DNA of 35,515 nucleotides. Origin: Clostridiales bacterium (GTDB lineage: Bacteria > Bacillota > Clostridia > Clostridiales > Clostridiaceae). A program made the translations under genes and the position numbers. Below, in pieces: positions 34,257 through 35,515 of the stretch (position 1 is its first letter; each line of letters begins with the position of its first letter). The stretch is from contig JAGHEJ010000012.1 in the NCBI GenBank assembly GCA_017889345.1, forward strand, positions 1-35,515, given 5' to 3'. The notes under the pieces are model-generated. The model worked only from the letters and a program-made list of their open reading frames with translations, ran no database searches and was not told where the DNA came from.

Positions 34257-35027
34257 TTATAAATTCAAAAATTTTGACGCATTTTCATATAACGTATCCA
34301 CAATTTTATAGAAGTCTGCATTTTTTGCTTCAGAAATTTTTCTTATAATGTGTTCTATATTTATAGATTCATTTCTCTTTCCCCTTAAAGGTACTGGAGA
34401 TAGGTATGGACAATCGGTTTCTGTTAAAAGGTATTTAGTTGGAATTTCTTTTACAACTTCTATAATTTTCACAGCATTTTTAAAAGTTACTACTCCGCCT
34501 ATACCAAGATAAAAACCAAGCTTTACCCATTCCTTAGCTATATCCACACTTCCAGAAAAACAATGAATGACACCTCTTAAAGGCATAAATTCCTTAATAA
34601 TATTTAAAGTATCATAATGAGCATCTCTACAATGAATTACAACAGGCTTATTAATTTCCTTTGAGAGAGCTAATTGCTCTTTAAATATTTCTTTCTGTAT
34701 AGATACATCTAAATCCTTATAGAAATAATCAAGTCCAATTTCTCCCACAGCCAAAATTTTGTTATTTCTATGATATTCAAATAAATCGTTAATATAACTT
34801 GTTTTATAATAATCTTTTGAATAACTTGGATGTATTCCACAAGCGCCATATATAAAATCATATTTTTCTGTAAGAATAATTGTATTTTTACAAGAATCGA
34901 TATCAATGGCACAATTCAAAATTTTATTAACTCCAAGATCAAATTGTCTCTTTAAAACCTCTTCTCTATCTTCATCAAAACTCTCATCATCATAATGAGC
35001 ATGAGTATCAAAAATTTTAATAGACAT
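34257..35027 (-). CDS. tatD: TatD-family metal-dependent hydrolase
   Basis: A TIM-barrel metal-dependent hydrolase; family members act as 3'-5' exonucleases or DNases in repair and DNA turnover. Metal and catalytic motifs are all present: FDTHAHYD (His9, His11), AVGEIGLDYFY (Glu), PVVIHCRDA (His), GVIHCFSGS (His) and TETDCPYLSP (Asp). The 256 residues are normal. The ATG follows GAAAGGAG, and a good SigA promoter lies upstream. It is the first gene of the tatD-yabE-rnmV-rsmA unit. Confidence 0.95.
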   Translation of the reverse strand: MSIKIFDTHAHYDDESFDEDREEVLKRQFDLGVNKILNCAIDIDSCKNTIILTEKYDFIYGACGIHPSYSKDYYKTSYINDLFEYHRNNKILAVGEIGLDYFYKDLDVSIQKEIFKEQLALSKEINKPVVIHCRDAHYDTLNIIKEFMPLRGVIHCFSGSVDIAKEWVKLGFYLGIGGVVTFKNAVKIIEVVKEIPTKYLLTETDCPYLSPVPLRGKRNESINIEHIIRKISEAKNADFYKIVDTLYENASKFLNL

Positions 35028-35050
35028 TTTGTTGCTCCTTTCAGTAAACC

Positions 35051-35079
35051 ATAATACAAATATTACTTTTTAGTGTCAA
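35051..35079 (-). promoter_or_regulatory. SigA promoter of tatD
   Basis: On the minus strand, a consensus TTGACA (35074-35079), a 17-base spacer and TATTAT (35051-35056, one mismatch) lie 24 bases before the tatD start. Confidence 0.8.
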
Positions 35080-35086
35080 CTTGACA
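35074..35086. repeat. 13-bp palindrome over the tatD -35 box
   Basis: TGTCAACTTGACA is a perfect palindrome, so TTGACA appears on both strands. The plus-strand copy has no -10 box at the right distance. It could be an operator. Confidence 0.5.
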
Positions 35087-35231
35087 AAATTTAGATGACT
35101 TGTTCAATGTTATTATTAAAGTGCTTGAGGAAATTTTTTCTAACGCATATTTTCAAAAATTTTTCATACATATCTCATTTAAAATTTTTCCAAATTATAA
35201 TGATAATGTTTAAAAAATTTTTGAAAAACTA

Positions 35232-35260
35232 TTGACAAATAATTCAGTGTGATATATAAT
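35232..35260 (+). promoter_or_regulatory. Consensus SigA promoter of the Glu-Val-Asp tRNA operon
   Basis: TTGACA (35232-35237), a 17-base spacer and TATAAT (35255-35260) match consensus exactly, 22 bases before tRNA-Glu. The 120 bases upstream are very AT-rich and contain several A/T tracts that may act as an UP element. I see no gene between tatD and this promoter. Confidence 0.92.
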
Positions 35261-35282
35261 TCAAAAAGTGGTTGTAAACTAC

Positions 35283-35357
35283 GGCTCGTTGGTCAAGGGG
35301 TTAAGACACCACCCTTTCACGGTGGTAACACGGGTTCGAATCCCGTACGAGTCACCA
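35283..35357 (+). tRNA. tRNA-Glu (TTC)
   Basis: A 75-base cloverleaf with encoded CCA. The acceptor stem is GGCTCGT/ACGAGTC, and anticodon TTC is at 35316-35318 within stem CCACC/GGTGG. It is the first gene of the plus-strand tRNA operon. Confidence 0.97.
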
Positions 35358-35364
35358 TTATTGT

Positions 35365-35440
35365 GGGCGCATAGCTCAGCTGGGAGAGCATCTGCCTTAC
35401 AAGCAGGGGGTCACAGGTTCGATCCCTGTTGTGCCCACCA
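35365..35440 (+). tRNA. tRNA-Val (TAC)
   Basis: A 76-base tRNA with encoded CCA. The acceptor stem is GGGCGCA/TGTGCCC, and anticodon TAC is at 35398-35400. It follows tRNA-Glu by seven bases. Confidence 0.97.
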
Positions 35441-35444
35441 TTTT

Positions 35445-35515
35445 GGCCCAGTAGCTCAGCTGGTTAGAGTGCTGGCCTGTCACGCCAGAGGTCGAGGGTT
35501 CGAGTCCCTTCTGGG
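35445..35515 (+). tRNA. tRNA-Asp (GTC), cut by the window edge
   Basis: The sequence covers the 5' acceptor arm, D arm, anticodon arm (GTC at 35479-35481 within CTGGC/GCCAG) and T arm. Only the end of the 3' acceptor strand and CCA are missing. More tRNA genes probably follow beyond the edge. Confidence 0.95.

Overview
The window is a stretch of core chromosome from a low-GC, spore-forming Firmicute, almost certainly a Clostridium sensu stricto (cluster I) species. The evidence is very AT-rich DNA, strong AGGAGG-type ribosome binding sites, several TTG starts, and the sporulation genes spoIIE, spoVT, yabP, yabQ, spoVG and a spoVB/yabM-type flippase. The order of genes follows the origin-proximal region of Bacillus subtilis (yabD/tatD to ftsH/dus). 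I see no insertion sequence, prophage or CRISPR array. The species cannot be fixed from sequence alone.

Nearly everything is on the minus strand, so the transcription order runs from high to low coordinates. At the right edge a plus-strand tRNA operon (Glu-Val-Asp, continuing past the edge) has a textbook SigA promoter. Leftwards come tatD, a G5/3D-domain wall protein (yabE-like), rnmV and rsmA. An unrecognised 478-residue protein follows, then a plus-strand membrane-anchored alpha/beta-hydrolase-like protein, a leucyl aminopeptidase, and spoVG on the plus strand. Next are murC, a metallophosphoesterase-like gene, asnS, glmU and prs. A two-component system with an HtrA-like protein follows, then pth, mfd and two tandem prsA foldases. 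After these come spoVT, yabM/spoVB, hup, rqcP, yabP, yabQ, divIC and an S1-domain protein, then a tRNA cluster (Leu, initiator Met, elongator Met), spoIIE, tilS, hpt, ftsH and the start of dusB.

The genes fall into a few themes. Translation and RNA quality control is represented by tRNAs, tilS, rsmA, rnmV, pth, asnS, rqcP and dusB. Envelope and division is represented by murC, glmU, divIC and the flippase. Nucleotide supply is represented by prs and hpt. Sporulation genes include spoVT with a good SigG-type promoter. Protein quality control is represented by ftsH, the prsA pair and the HtrA-like protein.

The most unusual content is three enzyme-like proteins with substituted active sites. 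One is an HtrA-fold protein in which the catalytic His and Ser are Ser and Thr, encoded with a two-component system. One is a membrane-anchored alpha/beta-hydrolase whose nucleophile elbow carries Lys. One is a metallophosphoesterase lacking the Asn of the GNxD motif and the first His of GHTH. The HtrA-like protein with its sensor kinase and response regulator, next to two secretion foldases, is the best candidate for an undescribed envelope-sensing arrangement. Other points of interest are terminators placed directly in front of same-strand genes, a promoter nested in a terminator tail, and a perfect palindrome over the hup promoter.
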